NCBI RefSeq assembly: GCF_038007965.1 | Contig: NZ_JBBOYD010000002.1 | Coordinates: forward strand, 381,864 to 445,863 | Length of the DNA: 64,000 nt | Direction of reading: 5' to 3' | DNA from: Niallia sp. FSL W8-0635 | GTDB lineage: Bacteria > Bacillota > Bacilli > Bacillales > Cytobacillaceae | Translations under genes and position numbers: made by a program | The notes under the pieces: generated by a model | The model's input: the letters and a program-made list of their open reading frames with translations, nothing else | Told to the model about the DNA's origin: nothing | The model's database searches: none | In this document: one piece after another, positions 43,984 through 54,513 of the stretch | Numbering within the stretch: position 1 is the first letter of the stretch | Layout of the letters: every line of letters starts with the position of its first letter

Positions 43984-44649
43984 ATGAATAACATTTTGTT
44001 AATTGGAGCAAGTATTGAAGAAAAGTGGAATACTCTATTAACAAGAAATGGATATAATTGTATCGGACCGATAAATATTGAAGAAATTCCAAATTACATT
44101 TATTCTCCATTAATTGATATTGTTTTAATATATGATGAACATTTATCCATAACAGTGGAATCAATTTGTATAAGTATTAATAAAATTTCTCCTGCTTTTA
44201 TCATGGTAATAAGTAGCAATATAAATTATTCACTTGTTAATATTTTAAAAAGTGGGGCAGACGTTTGTTTATTTGAACCAATATATGAGGACGAGCTAAT
44301 TGCCAGAATCAACTCATTATTGAGGCATAAGAATAAATTAACAAATGATATATTTACTTACAATAACTTAGAATTAAATATAAAAAAACGGAAAGTACAT
44401 TACAGAGAGAAAATAATTCCACTAAGTCAAATAGAGATAAAGATTTTAGAAATGCTGATAAAAAATGATAACAAAGTTTTGTCCACTGATTTTTTAATAG
44501 ATAATATTTGGGAAGATCACAAAATAAGTGCTCAAACGCTCCGTTCTTATATTCGTAATATTAGAGATAAAATTAGAGATTCTGGTTTCCCTGTTGATAA
44601 GTATTTAATTACAGTTTGGGGAATGGGTTATATATGGAAGTTTGATTAA
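43984..44649 (+). CDS. Response regulator with degenerate receiver (221 aa)
   Basis: The C-terminal winged-helix domain of the OmpR family is intact (ITVWGMGYIWKFD). The receiver is not: the acidic pair is replaced by Gly8-Ala9, the phosphoacceptor position reads Tyr50 with Asp51 beside it, and the conserved Lys is Glu98 (FEPIY). So it cannot be phosphorylated in the normal way. No kinase is next to it. It may be an atypical regulator that is active constitutively or by ligand. Confidence 0.82.
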   Translation: MNNILLIGASIEEKWNTLLTRNGYNCIGPINIEEIPNYIYSPLIDIVLIYDEHLSITVESICISINKISPAFIMVISSNINYSLVNILKSGADVCLFEPIYEDELIARINSLLRHKNKLTNDIFTYNNLELNIKKRKVHYREKIIPLSQIEIKILEMLIKNDNKVLSTDFLIDNIWEDHKISAQTLRSYIRNIRDKIRDSGFPVDKYLITVWGMGYIWKFD

Positions 44650-44739
44650 TAATTTCTCAATATATCCTTTTAATTGAACAGGAAAATAAATTCGTTTTCT
44701 TGACATTATTATAAATAGCAAATATGGTTAATCTAACAG

Positions 44740-44785
44740 AACCCACCACGCCTCTTAACCTTTGTTAACGCGGACCAAGGTGGGT
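44740..44785 (+). terminator. Strong terminator-like hairpin
   Basis: ACCCACC/GGTGGGT outer arms with an inner GTTAAC repeat, then CATTTTATTTT on the plus strand, about 90 bp after the degenerate regulator gene. Confidence 0.7.
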
Positions 44786-44838
44786 CATTTTATTTTAAGG
44801 AAAAATTTAATTTGAATTCTGAATTTGCTTCCAAAATA

Positions 44839-44870
44839 AAAAAAGAATTGCTTCTGCAATCCTCTTTTTT
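44839..44870 (-). terminator. Terminator overlapping the end of the next gene
   Basis: AAAAGAATTGC/GCAATCCTCTTTT hairpin, with T run on both strands. Confidence 0.65.
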
Positions 44871-45876
44871 ATTTACTTGCGATTTTTTGAATATCCTTCT
44901 CAAGTAATTTTTTCCTATTATTTATTTCGTCAATTTCTAGTTTTTGTTCTAAGATATAAACAATAGCAGCATAAACTGTATCATAATTATCCAAACAATC
45001 TTGATCAGATAATTCATGAATTCCTTGACTTAAAATCCCGTATAGCACCTTGTTATTTACTAAGAATTGAGGTAAATAATCTTTTAGAAATTCAATCTTT
45101 TCGTTCATACGCATTATTAAGAATTCGTCTTTATTAGCAGATGGATTTTCATTTAAATAAATCTCAAATTGATCAAAAATCAAATTTTCGAATATTCTCC
45201 GAAGATAGACATAAGAACCAACACCAACCCCATGAGATTTCAAACCTACTGAAGTGCTTAGTTCGGTCATAATAAGTTTGTTCTGCTTACCCTTCATTAT
45301 TGATTTATATCTTTTGGTTGAATTATCAAACTCTCTTATTGAAGGATTTTGCCCAATCTTCGTTAAATGTCCTTTTTCATCAAGCATAAAAATAACATTG
45401 AATTTATGTTGCTCTTTTGCAGTACAGTTTAATTCAAGTGTTAGTATGCCATTTTCAAAAAATGACTCTCTTAGTATTTTAACATTTTCTTTAGTTGCCC
45501 TTTTAGCATAATCAATGTTCTCCTCATATTGTTCTTGGCTACGAATATTACCATCCGAGATTAAATAAGAAGATTTAACACTTTCTGGAACTTCTTTAGT
45601 GCTTTTATAAACTATTGGAACTTCTTTGTTGCAAAAAGGACAAAAATGAAAATCATTTAATTTATCATTTGAAAAAATACCTTTTAAAGCTTGAATATCA
45701 ATGTTTTCCATAAAATGAGTTATATTCCAATTACCTGCGATCTCACCGTCATTATCATAATAAGGTTCAGCTTCCTCATCTTCTACAATAGATGTTTCAA
45801 TTTTAATTTTGCTATATAAAGGGAAATCTAAAAGCAATGAATATTCTTTACCTATAAATTCATGTAATCTTACCAT
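44869..45876 (-). CDS. Unknown protein with zinc ribbon and HEPN-like C terminus (335 aa)
   Basis: Residues about 75-85 contain CPFC, half of a possible zinc site. The C-terminal third has GSYVYLRRIFENLIFD and LYGILSQGIHELSDQDCL, a pattern I associate with DUF4145-like/HEPN proteins of unknown role. No catalytic RxxxxH is visible. Its neighbours are a nuclease-like protein and a truncated HEPN gene, so a defence role is possible. Confidence 0.5.
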   Translation of the reverse strand: MVRLHEFIGKEYSLLLDFPLYSKIKIETSIVEDEEAEPYYDNDGEIAGNWNITHFMENIDIQALKGIFSNDKLNDFHFCPFCNKEVPIVYKSTKEVPESVKSSYLISDGNIRSQEQYEENIDYAKRATKENVKILRESFFENGILTLELNCTAKEQHKFNVIFMLDEKGHLTKIGQNPSIREFDNSTKRYKSIMKGKQNKLIMTELSTSVGLKSHGVGVGSYVYLRRIFENLIFDQFEIYLNENPSANKDEFLIMRMNEKIEFLKDYLPQFLVNNKVLYGILSQGIHELSDQDCLDNYDTVYAAIVYILEQKLEIDEINNRKKLLEKDIQKIASK

Positions 45877-46051
45877 TGTAATCCATCCTTCAATTTATAT
45901 TAATATAAATAATGCTATCACAATTATATATACTTTTTATTTTAAAATGTGCTAAATTCAACATTTTTTCTATCTCTGTACTTGTTTCTCGTGGACTTTC
46001 TTTTTTCATATAAAGCATATATTATGGAAAAGAGTAGGAGGTTTTTTCTAT

Positions 46052-46552
46052 ATGTCTACAAGACAAAATGGCTGGACAAAAGACGAAGACTTATTGTTGG
46101 CAGAAACAGTTATTCAGTTTATTAAAGATGGTAGGACACAGCTTCAGGCATTTGAAGAAGTCGGAAAACAATTAACAAGAACTAGTGCAGCTTGTGGCTT
46201 TCGCTGGAACTCAGCTGTCCGTAAACAGCACGAATCGGCTATTAAGACAGCTAAAGAACATAGAAAACAACTAAAAAAAGGTGTTAATATTGAGACAAGT
46301 GTAATAACAATTCAAGAGTCAGAGCAATCCCCTATTAAAAGTGGTGATGATTTTGAGCAAATACTAGCGTTTATTAAAGACATTTATAATAAATCCAAAA
46401 TATATGAAGAACAAGCAGGTTTATTAGAAAAAATAAAAGAACTAGATGAAGAAAATAACAGGCTTCAAAACGAACTAATCTCTACAGATGAGGCCTATCA
46501 AGCCATAGTTGAATTAATGGAAAAAGCAAGGGAAATGGTCTTGTCCAAATAA
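46052..46552 (+). CDS. rsfA: RsfA-family prespore-type regulator (166 aa)
   Basis: N-terminal Myb/SANT-like domain ([38 protein letters not shown]), then a linker and a coiled coil (about 105-160) as in RsfA. In Bacillus subtilis RsfA works in the forespore under sigma-F. A copy on accessory DNA beside a Rap-like protein suggests modulation of sporulation. Confidence 0.85.
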   Translation: MSTRQNGWTKDEDLLLAETVIQFIKDGRTQLQAFEEVGKQLTRTSAACGFRWNSAVRKQHESAIKTAKEHRKQLKKGVNIETSVITIQESEQSPIKSGDDFEQILAFIKDIYNKSKIYEEQAGLLEKIKELDEENNRLQNELISTDEAYQAIVELMEKAREMVLSK

Positions 46553-46580
46553 AAGCAGCTGCCGAAGTGGCAGCTGTTTA
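46553..46580. terminator. Bidirectional terminator
   Basis: CAGCTGCC/GGCAGCTG stem between convergent rsfA and the Rap-like gene. Confidence 0.75.
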
Positions 46581-46597
46581 GTATCTCTATGATGGTT

Positions 46598-47710
46598 TTA
46601 GTCCATCCTTTTTTTAATTTTATGTCTTGCTTGAAGTGAAAAATAAAAGTACTTACTAGCCTTTTCAAAATCTTGTCTTTCATTATGATAAGATGCTATT
46701 AAATCAGCATATTCTTCTTGGTCAATCCATCGTTCTTTTTCTGTAAAATAAGTGATGGCGGATTGAAGCGTTTCATCGTCTGCTTGGTCCTGAAGATATA
46801 ATTCATTTAAAATTACGTATTTATAGTGATAAATCATATTATCATTTTCAATTGTTTCCGCTAGTCCTCTATAGCAATGATTTTTAGCTTCCTCAATGCT
46901 TCCATTCATCAATAATTCCTTAGTAAAAAGAAACCTTAGTTTAGCTTGATCCAAATGATATTCTTGCAACTCTAATGCTTTCCTTATGTATTTTAAGGCT
47001 GTAGTACTTTGGCATTGGTCACTGTATAAAAAAGCCAGGTTGTGATATGAGAGTGCTATTAACTTCTGGTCATCTAACTTTTTAGCAATTGAAAGAGCTT
47101 CTAATAATAGTTCTTCAGCTTCAACATGCTGCTTTAAATCAATTAAATTTAGAGCCTGAATCAGCTTGTACTCTGCTATCTTGTTACTTGGTGACTCCAT
47201 ATTCACATAAACATTAGTTTCATAAAGATTGATACATTTTTCGATACTCCGAATAGATTTTACTGTTTCTTCAGTATAATAATATACTGAAGCTAATCGG
47301 TAATAAAATGCAGATAACTCCAATTCATCTTTTATACTACTTAAATATACTTCAGCTTGAATAATCCACTCTAAGGAATTCTCATATTTCCCCTTAGTAT
47401 ATTCAATATTACATTGTGCCATAAAGTAGAAATACTTCTGTTCTGAAGTAATGTTCTTACTGCTCAATAACGCTGCCGCTTTTTGTAAAGCTTTATCTCT
47501 TAAAGAAGTACTTCCGAATAAGTGTTCATGTAGTGCTATATTAGCATGATAAAGCATCCCTAATTGATCATTGTGAAAATAGGCAAATTGCTCTTGTGCT
47601 GCCTGAACTTTAAAGAACATACTCTTTCCTCTATCATAATTGCGTAGTACACGAGTCCAATTTAAAAGTAATTCATACATTCTGTTATTGGATATAAAGG
47701 AAATACTCAT
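46598..47710 (-). CDS. Rap-like TPR protein, RRNPP type (370 aa)
   Basis: An N-terminal helical region (about 8-70) resembles the Rap three-helix bundle, followed by about six TPR repeats (for example ALSYHNLAFLYSD, YRLASVYYYTEE). Rap proteins are peptide-responsive phosphatases or response-regulator inhibitors. The usual phr gene would lie just downstream on the same strand; here there is only a terminator. So it may use a peptide from elsewhere or be peptide-independent. Confidence 0.75.
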   Translation of the reverse strand: MSISFISNNRMYELLLNWTRVLRNYDRGKSMFFKVQAAQEQFAYFHNDQLGMLYHANIALHEHLFGSTSLRDKALQKAAALLSSKNITSEQKYFYFMAQCNIEYTKGKYENSLEWIIQAEVYLSSIKDELELSAFYYRLASVYYYTEETVKSIRSIEKCINLYETNVYVNMESPSNKIAEYKLIQALNLIDLKQHVEAEELLLEALSIAKKLDDQKLIALSYHNLAFLYSDQCQSTTALKYIRKALELQEYHLDQAKLRFLFTKELLMNGSIEEAKNHCYRGLAETIENDNMIYHYKYVILNELYLQDQADDETLQSAITYFTEKERWIDQEEYADLIASYHNERQDFEKASKYFYFSLQARHKIKKRMD

Positions 47711-47755
47711 ACCTTACTTCCCTTCTTGATTTTTCCATATTATATCGCAAAAGAA

Positions 47756-47992
47756 CTACTTACGCTTATATAAATCTCTAGCCTTTTTAAATTCCTCTAA
47801 ATCAGGTTTCCAGAAGAGATAAGTGTGGGTATTCCCCTTCCCTAAAGTTACTTTCTTCATTACAGGTATCTTTCCATTGGTTAATGCAAATTGAAAGTTA
47901 GCTTTGGTCATTTCAAGAAACTCTTCTGCTTCAGGACGTAATAATACTTTCTCAATGGCTTCCTCTTTTTTTAAATCTTCATTTTGGGACAT
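47756..47992 (-). CDS. Small excisionase/helix-turn-helix-like protein (78 aa)
   Basis: Basic protein with LLRPEAEEFLEMTKANFQFALTNGKIP and a C-terminal FWKPDLEEF, similar in shape to HTH_17/excisionase DNA-binding domains. Gene function not known. AAGGAG lies upstream. Confidence 0.55.
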   Translation of the reverse strand: MSQNEDLKKEEAIEKVLLRPEAEEFLEMTKANFQFALTNGKIPVMKKVTLGKGNTHTYLFWKPDLEEFKKARDLYKRK

Positions 47993-48000
47993 ATTAATTC

Positions 48001-48313
48001 TCCTTATTATTTATACTTAATTATTATATCATCCCTTATATATTTGTGAAATATAACTTAATAATCATTTAACTATGCTATATGTTTATCTAATCCTTAA
48101 TATGGTATAATTGAATTATAGATTAATATAGTTAGCCGGATAGTAAAAATAGTAATTAAGTAATATTCTATTTATATAATCTAATAAATTTAGAAAATAA
48201 TAAGATAATAATACCCAAATTAAGTTTTGAACGGTAGTGGAAGAAGATAAACGAACAACTAAAATTGTTTCAGAAAAACTGATACAATTAATAATAAAAT
48301 GGAGGTATGAAAT
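48001..48313. other. Gene-poor AT-rich spacer
   Basis: About 310 bp of very AT-rich DNA. Only promoter-like TATAAT stretches and a ribosome binding site for the gene at 48314 are visible. Confidence 0.4.
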
Positions 48314-48553
48314 ATGGAAAACACGATAAAGCAAAAAAGTAGTCTTAGTAAGATTATTACTATTACTATTATTACTGCATTAGTAATAATTTCAATATTC
48401 AAAATAGAACTAATTGGTAAAGTTATCTTCTGGATACTTGCTGCAATTGTGGCAGCTGTTTTCTTTAAACGTGCAGCTTATACTATACTTGGAATTTCTC
48501 TAATTATCGGGGCTATCTACCTTATAGTAAAAGTATTTCAAATAGGACTGTAG
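48314..48553 (+). CDS. Small membrane protein with two helices (79 aa)
   Basis: Hydrophobic segments at about 13-48 and 52-77, GGAGGT ribosome binding site before the ATG. No family recognised. Confidence 0.6.
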   Translation: MENTIKQKSSLSKIITITIITALVIISIFKIELIGKVIFWILAAIVAAVFFKRAAYTILGISLIIGAIYLIVKVFQIGL

Positions 48554-48604
48554 CTTTATCGATTTACAAGTTTTTGGAGGGGAAAAAAAGTTTTTTAATC
48601 TTGA

Positions 48605-48656
48605 AAAGCTAAACAAACATAACCCCGACAAGACGGGGTTATGTTTGTTTAGCTTT
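48605..48656. terminator. Very strong bidirectional terminator
   Basis: Perfect 23-bp stem (AAAGCTAAACAAACATAACC... and its complement) with a 6-nt loop. Confidence 0.85.
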
Positions 48657-48710
48657 AATTTTAAAATATAAGTTACTTCATCATTTTAAAAAATGACAAT
48701 TTCACTATTT

Positions 48711-49631
48711 TTATTTTCTATTTTTCTTTCGTGACTTTCTTTTTTGCTTTTCATTTATGCGTTTACTATTTGGTTTCTTCTTTTTGTTCTTTACTGGAAT
48801 ATTTTCTTGATATATATTTTCAAGTGCAGGATAAAGACCCTGTTCCAAGTAGTAAAAGCTTCTTGTTTGGTAAACTAATTCTGAAAGGTTCATTAATGAC
48901 TGAAATATATCCCAACAACTTCGAGTAAAGTCTTTTAGTGAAATAACGGGAGGTTGTTCATTACCCTCTTTACCTTTCGGGAAATACGTGATCTGCTGAC
49001 TTTGTATATCTATTTTATATGTGTTATGTCCAATAGCATTTCTTAGTTCCTTATTTAGATGAGGATACACAATATTATCGAATGCTTCATTTCCATCAAT
49101 AAAGCTTAATTTAATACCTTTAGATTTCAGTTTATTTGTATAGTCGTCTAAACTAACGACATCGCTCCTTATTTCTTTCATTAGTAAAAAATCACCGCGA
49201 TATTTTAGGTTATTATAAGCTACTATAAGCTCTAACATTTCAGTGATAACCTCATAAACATCTACATAAAATTGCTTTAAATCCTCAAAGGATACTGTAG
49301 TAATACCTTTTTGATCTAATACATTTTCAGAAGCTTCTTTATAAAAATCCATACCAAAAACGGGAATCATGAACCTGAATTTCTCAGTGAATTGCTTAAT
49401 GCATTCAAATATTTTTTCTTCGTTTCTATGGATGGAGGTAGAGAAGTGTTCTACTAAAGCAGTAAATTCTTTATCTTTAGTTTTTTTTAGATTTAAAATT
49501 TCTTCTCTAATAAACGTGATTTGCTTATTAAAGAAACTTTTACTTAATATATTTGATAATAACCCTACTATATTAATCTGTCGAATGGCAGTAATGTATT
49601 GTAATTCATTATCTAATGGAAATTTCCTATT
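48711..49631 (-). pseudogene. HEPN-like protein gene, N terminus lost to the transposon
   Basis: The frame is open from the stop at 48711 through the ATG at 49370 and on without a stop to the transposon end at 49632, adding residues such as NELQYITAIRQINIVGLL. So the annotated ATG is internal and the real start is gone. The C-terminal domain has ELRNAIGHNTYKID, an RX4H motif as in HEPN RNases, and ends in a Lys/Arg-rich tail. Probably a former defence or toxin-type gene. Confidence 0.65.
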
Positions 49632-49687
49632 AGGCCTAGTGACAGGGTAGCTGCTCTAGTCCGCGGGATTTCTTCCAATAAAAGTAA
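49632..49687 (+). repeat. Left terminal inverted repeat of the 13.2-kb transposon
   Basis: Begins AGGCCTAGTGACAGGGTAGC. One position (CGCG versus CGCA) differs from the right copy. The outer AGGCCT is itself a palindrome, so the precise end may be 2-4 bp inward. It lacks the usual GGGG terminus of Tn3 elements. Confidence 0.8.
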
Positions 49688-49778
49688 AAAAATAATAATT
49701 TTGAGAAGTATTGTTGATAGCTGTCTATGTTGAAATTTATACTGTTTATAAAATGACATAGCGAGAAGAGGGAAACCC

Positions 49779-52700
49779 TTGAAGAGAAATTGGAATCAAA
49801 AAGAACTCGATGAACATTTTAGTTTATTGCCAAATGAAAATCATTTAGTGCTGAGTAAGAAAACAAGTGCAAACCGTATAGGGTTTGCTGTCCTTCTTAA
49901 ATATTTTCAACAGGAAGCACAGTTTCCTAACAAGAAGCAAGATGTGCCTAAAGATGTCGTTCAACATCTAGCTGATCAAGTAGATGCATCGGTTGAAGAC
50001 TTTTACGACAGCTATGGTTGGGGTGGAAAAGAAAGAAGTTATACAGAACATCGAAAGGCAATACGCAATCTTTTCGGATTTCGCGAGATTACTGCAAATG
50101 ACAATCATCTTTTCGCAAAGTGGTTAGAAGAACAGGTCCAGTTTACACATGATACCGACTATTTGAAAAACCAATCCTACAGTCTCTTTCGTACTTGGAA
50201 AGTTGAACCTCCTTCAGTAGGAAGCCTGAAGCGAATGATTGAATCTGCTATTGATCATTTTGAAAAGAATTTATATAACATGACCTATCAGCAACTTTCT
50301 CCTAAGACTTGTTCACGATTAGATGCATTTCTTGAATCCCATTCTGATGGAGGTTCCAATGTTTTTTTCGAAGCTGAAATTCCTGATGAAGAAAACAACG
50401 ACAATTTAACATTTCGCCAGTTACTATCCTCTCCAGGCAAACCAAGTGTAAGTACGATGGAAATGGAAATCAAAAAACTATTAGCCATTCAACATCTTCA
50501 AATCCCTGATGGTTTATGTAAGCAGGTGTCTCCTAAACTAGTGAAAAAATATCGACTTCGTGCAGCCACAGAAACCGTAACGGAATTGCGTGCACACCCT
50601 GCACCGATTCGCTATACCCTTCTTGCCATTTTATTTTCGCATCGTCATGAGGAAGTCATTGATTATTTAGCTGATTTATTGGATGAAATTACGCTTAAAT
50701 TTGGAAATAAGGCCAAGAATACAACACGAAAAGAAGCAGTAGAAGAATTAGAAAAAGTCCAAGGGAAAAATAAACATATTATCAATTTATTAAAAGCAAC
50801 CGTAGATCACCCAGAAGGGGTCATTCAAGATACTCTATTCCCCATTGTTAGCTCTGATACGATTCGAGATATTATTAAGGACATGACAAAAAATAACCGG
50901 GAGTACAAAGAAAAAGTCTATACAAAAATGCACTCTTCTTACCAAGGGCATTATCGGAAGTCCCTTTCTAAAATTTTAAACAACCTTACTTTTCGCTCAA
51001 ATAATCAATTTCATCAGCCGATTATCAAGGCTATCCAACTCATTCGAGAGTACGGAGAAAGTGGGCAACGTTATTTTGCTGCTGGAGATGAAGTTCCCAT
51101 TGAAGGTGTAATTCAGCCGAAATGGAAAGACGTTATTGTCGAGACAGACAGCAAAGGAATAGAAAGAGTAAATCGAATTAACTATGAAATTGCAGTCATC
51201 CAATCGCTCCGCACTCGACTTCGGTGTAAAGAAATTTGGATTGAGGGTGCTGATCGATATCGAAACCCAGATGAAGATCTCCCCCAAGATTTTGAAGAGA
51301 ACAAGGAAGAATATTTTCAAGCACTAAAAGCGCCACTGGATGTAGATCCTTTTATCGAAGATATTATACAGTTGATGAAAGATAAACTCCATTTACTGAA
51401 TCAAGGGTTAGAGGATCAAAGTAACGAAAAAGTGGCGATTACTACAAGAAATAACAAGGGGTGGATTCGGGTCACTCCACTTGAAAAGCAAATTGAACCC
51501 CCACATGTGATGAGGATTAAACAGGATATTAAAAACCGTTGGTCTGATATCAATCTATTGGATTTATTAAAAGAAACAGATTTTCATACGAAGTTTACCA
51601 AGCACTTTAAGACTACAGCCGATCGAGAGATTTTAGATCGAGAAACCATCCAGCGACGGCTCCTTCTAAGTTTATTTGGGTTAGGAACGAATACAGGTTT
51701 GAAAGCTGTTTCTGCTGGAAACCACCTAGATGGTTATCGGGAACTTCGATATATTCATCAAAAATTTATTCATAAAGATCATTTGCGTAAAGCTAATGCA
51801 GAGGTTACCAACCATATTATCTACAATCGAATGAAAGAAGTATGGGGAGAAGCTACTACTGCATGTGCTTCCGATTCAAAACATTTTGGATCTTGGGATC
51901 AGAACCTGCTTTCAGAATGGCATCCTCGTTATAAGAAACATGGAGTTATGATCTATTGGCATACGGATCGAAAGTCAGCATGTATTTATTCACAGCTAAA
52001 AACCTGTCTTTCTTCGGAAGTTGCAGCTATGATGGAAGGGGTTCTTCGTCACTGTACGGACATGGAAGTTGACAGAAATTATGTCGATACACACGGACAA
52101 AGTGTCGTTGCTTTTGCTTTTTGTCATCTTCTTGGTTTTAAACTGATGCCACGCTTTAAAAATATTGGTTCTCAAAAGTTATATCGTCCAGAAGCTGGCA
52201 TGAATGAGGAATATCTTCACCTGCAACGGGTTCTAAGTAGACCGATTAATTGGGATCTTATTCGGCAACAGTATGAACAGATCATTAAGTATGCAACTGC
52301 ACTAAGGTTAGGTACTGCTTCTGCTGAATCCATATTAAAGCGATTCACTAGGGATACAAAACATCCAACCTACCAGGCTTTATGTGAATTAGGGAAAGCG
52401 ATTAAAACGATCTTTTTATGTGATTATTTACATGATGAAGAGATTCGCAGAGAAATCCATCAAGGATTAAATACAGTGGAACAATGGAACTCTGTCAATA
52501 CCTATATTTTTTATGGGAAAAACAGTGAAATGCGTTCCAATTCTATAGAAGATCAAGAAGTGGCTGCCTTATCGCTTCAATTGCTGCAAAATTGCTTAGT
52601 CTATATGAATACCTTAATGGTACAAGAGGTGCTTTATGACAACAACCAATATTGGTTGAAGAAAATGACTCCAGAAGATTTTAGAGGATTAACACCTTTA

Positions 52701-52781
52701 TTCTACAACCATGTGAATCCTTATGGAATCTTTCAACTCAATATGGATCAGCGAATACCTATTAAGTTGAAAGTTTCGTAG
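49779..52781 (+). CDS. tnpA: Tn3-family transposase (1000 aa)
   Basis: Only distantly related to the transposase at 17593. Candidate catalytic residues with the right spacing are Asp699 (ACASDSKHF), Asp770 (NYVDTHGQS) and Glu901 (NTVEQWNS). The start is TTG, with AGAGGG upstream; the following codons are K-R-N-W. Length is normal for the family. Confidence 0.93.
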   Translation: MKRNWNQKELDEHFSLLPNENHLVLSKKTSANRIGFAVLLKYFQQEAQFPNKKQDVPKDVVQHLADQVDASVEDFYDSYGWGGKERSYTEHRKAIRNLFGFREITANDNHLFAKWLEEQVQFTHDTDYLKNQSYSLFRTWKVEPPSVGSLKRMIESAIDHFEKNLYNMTYQQLSPKTCSRLDAFLESHSDGGSNVFFEAEIPDEENNDNLTFRQLLSSPGKPSVSTMEMEIKKLLAIQHLQIPDGLCKQVSPKLVKKYRLRAATETVTELRAHPAPIRYTLLAILFSHRHEEVIDYLADLLDEITLKFGNKAKNTTRKEAVEELEKVQGKNKHIINLLKATVDHPEGVIQDTLFPIVSSDTIRDIIKDMTKNNREYKEKVYTKMHSSYQGHYRKSLSKILNNLTFRSNNQFHQPIIKAIQLIREYGESGQRYFAAGDEVPIEGVIQPKWKDVIVETDSKGIERVNRINYEIAVIQSLRTRLRCKEIWIEGADRYRNPDEDLPQDFEENKEEYFQALKAPLDVDPFIEDIIQLMKDKLHLLNQGLEDQSNEKVAITTRNNKGWIRVTPLEKQIEPPHVMRIKQDIKNRWSDINLLDLLKETDFHTKFTKHFKTTADREILDRETIQRRLLLSLFGLGTNTGLKAVSAGNHLDGYRELRYIHQKFIHKDHLRKANAEVTNHIIYNRMKEVWGEATTACASDSKHFGSWDQNLLSEWHPRYKKHGVMIYWHTDRKSACIYSQLKTCLSSEVAAMMEGVLRHCTDMEVDRNYVDTHGQSVVAFAFCHLLGFKLMPRFKNIGSQKLYRPEAGMNEEYLHLQRVLSRPINWDLIRQQYEQIIKYATALRLGTASAESILKRFTRDTKHPTYQALCELGKAIKTIFLCDYLHDEEIRREIHQGLNTVEQWNSVNTYIFYGKNSEMRSNSIEDQEVAALSLQLLQNCLVYMNTLMVQEVLYDNNQYWLKKMTPEDFRGLTPLFYNHVNPYGIFQLNMDQRIPIKLKVS

Positions 52782-52913
52782 TTTTCTCACCGGTAACAAA
52801 AAAACAGCTAACATGATGAAAAGATATTAGCCGGTTTTTGAATGAATATCTGGTTGCCAAAAGTTCACAATTCTTCAGAAAAGCGCTCGATTGTTGGAAG
52901 GCGGGGCTAGGCT

Positions 52914-53123
52914 ATGTATATATATTTAGGTTCTGTTATAGTTATGGTTGGATGGGTGATCATTATGAAAAAAATTAAATATATCGTCCTTTTTGCTTGG
53001 GTTGTGCTTTTTTTATATTTTTTTGATATGTTTATGCCTAAAGGTATACTTTACTTTGTTGTAGGGATACCAGTATTATTTTTAAGTTCCGTCGCGATTT
53101 TTAAGTTTCTTGATAATAAATAG
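52914..53123 (+). CDS. Small membrane protein (up to 69 aa)
   Basis: Two or three hydrophobic segments. An internal ATG at 52965, preceded by GGGTGAT, gives a 52-aa version (MKKIKYIVLFAW...); the first ATG at 52914 has a weaker site. No family recognised. Confidence 0.5.
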   Translation: MYIYLGSVIVMVGWVIIMKKIKYIVLFAWVVLFLYFFDMFMPKGILYFVVGIPVLFLSSVAIFKFLDNK

Positions 53124-53136
53124 AGTGGGGAACAAT

Positions 53137-53169
53137 GAAAAGGGATCTTTTAGTTGAAAGATCCCTTTA
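53137..53169 (+). terminator. Terminator
   Basis: AAAGGGATCTTT/AAAGATCCCTTT stem, after the small membrane protein gene. Confidence 0.8.
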
Positions 53170-53170
53170 G

Positions 53171-53464
53171 CTGCTTGTTCTGTTAAAGCGCCCTTTAACA
53201 GAAAATTTGAATTCAAGATAATATTAATAATGATCTTCCGTTTTTGCCCCCTTTACTTGCATAACTAATAAAAAAGAAGGAGTAGCCCTTTTAAATTGCC
53301 ACTCCACAATAGCCTCTATGCTTACTCCTGTAATATATAGACTTCAACTAAAGACTTCTTATGTGAAGTAATATTTAGAAGTCGTTGATTTTTTAGTCGT
53401 TTTTCCTCCAATTAGTAATTTTTGCGACTATAGTATTATATTAAACTATTTTATTACCAAAAAA
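53171..53464. other. Spacer without a gene
   Basis: About 290 bp with no supported ORF. It has short inverted pieces such as GGAGTAG...CTTACTCC, perhaps decayed terminators. Confidence 0.35.
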
Positions 53465-53863
53465 TTATGCTTGTATTGCGAAGACACGACATTCCCTTGC
53501 ACAATGCAAGCAGACTTGCGCACAATGTTGTGAATGGTGGTCAGAGAACTTGGCACATTCGTTTCCACATACTTCACAAATATGGGCCAACATTCTATTC
53601 ATACGGCTATTTCGGGCAATACAACTAGCTGTTAAATGACAGATATCAGCACAATCACGTAATAACTCCAGTTGATATCTTCGAGCATGAATATCTTCAT
53701 GATGGAGCAAGTGGGTAATCATATGATCACATGTTGCTGCGCATTGTTGAACCGTGTGAAGCAAATTTGAAGGGTGCATCATTCCCATAGACATTCCATC
53801 TTTCATTCCAGCAGGTGATATATTGGTTGGTGAAACATTTTCCATCCTAATCATATTGTACAT
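53465..53863 (-). CDS. Csp/DUF326-like cysteine-rich protein (132 aa)
   Basis: A Met-rich N-terminal region (MKDGMSMGMMH, around 21-31) then helices with CAATCDHM, CADICHLTASC, CEVCGNEC and CAQVCLHCAREC, matching the Csp four-helix bundle. The Met-rich segment is absent from the other two copies. CAGGAG precedes the ATG. Probable Cu(I) storage. Confidence 0.82.
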   Translation of the reverse strand: MYNMIRMENVSPTNISPAGMKDGMSMGMMHPSNLLHTVQQCAATCDHMITHLLHHEDIHARRYQLELLRDCADICHLTASCIARNSRMNRMLAHICEVCGNECAKFSDHHSQHCAQVCLHCARECRVFAIQA

Positions 53864-54006
53864 GGTTACTCCTGTTTGATTGATTGGGTAAATGCTCTAC
53901 GGTAGTATCGTATGTATGGGACAAATAACATGAAACCGAGCTATTAGCCTGTTTTGATTCATGATCTTCATTAGCACATAAAACAGAAAAAATGTTAAAA
54001 ACAAAA

Positions 54007-54037
54007 AACAGGTTTGCGAACATTCCACAAACCTGTT
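54007..54037 (-). terminator. Terminator after the DUF302 gene
   Basis: AACAGGTTTG/CAAACCTGTT stem with A/T-rich flanks. Confidence 0.75.
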
Positions 54038-54048
54038 CTTACTTCCTT

Positions 54049-54438
54049 TCATTTACTTTTTTCTAACACATCGATGAGTATTTCTTCAATATTCTCTGCA
54101 ATGGATTTCAATTCGGGATCATTTAACAAACCAATCATAGCCGTTGGTTTTGGAAGTCCAATTTTAGTCTTCCCTTCACTTTCATAGACAGTTATCTTAC
54201 AAGGCAAGAAATATCCAACTAATGGATTATAGCCGAGAACCCTTGCAGCTTCTACGGGATTACAAACTTCAAGTATTCGATAAGGTGAAGTATAACTATG
54301 TACTCCTTTTTTCTGTAGGGTAGCAGTTAAATCAAGCTGCCATAGGATTCCAAATTTATTTTCTTTTAAATTTTGTTCAATTGATGATATAGCTTCATCA
54401 ATCGTTTTATTCGTAATGACTGTATAATGGAATTCCAT
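54049..54438 (-). CDS. DUF302-domain protein (129 aa)
   Basis: Clear paralogue of the protein at 12641 (VLEVCNPVEAARVL, VGYFLPCKITVY, KPTAMIGLL). Both copies keep the same two cysteines. Ribosome binding site GGAGGA. It is likely to be co-transcribed with the small membrane gene upstream. Confidence 0.85.
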   Translation of the reverse strand: MEFHYTVITNKTIDEAISSIEQNLKENKFGILWQLDLTATLQKKGVHSYTSPYRILEVCNPVEAARVLGYNPLVGYFLPCKITVYESEGKTKIGLPKPTAMIGLLNDPELKSIAENIEEILIDVLEKSK

Positions 54439-54513
54439 AAAAATCCTCCACCTGATTTGGTTTTTATTTTCGAAATAATGTTGTCTTGGATATTTTATTT
54501 AATCCTTTTACCC

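Noticed and set aside
49369..49650. 93-aa plus-strand ORF next to the transposon end
   Set aside because: It is the antisense of the longer, continuous minus-strand frame of the HEPN-like gene and runs into the terminal repeat.
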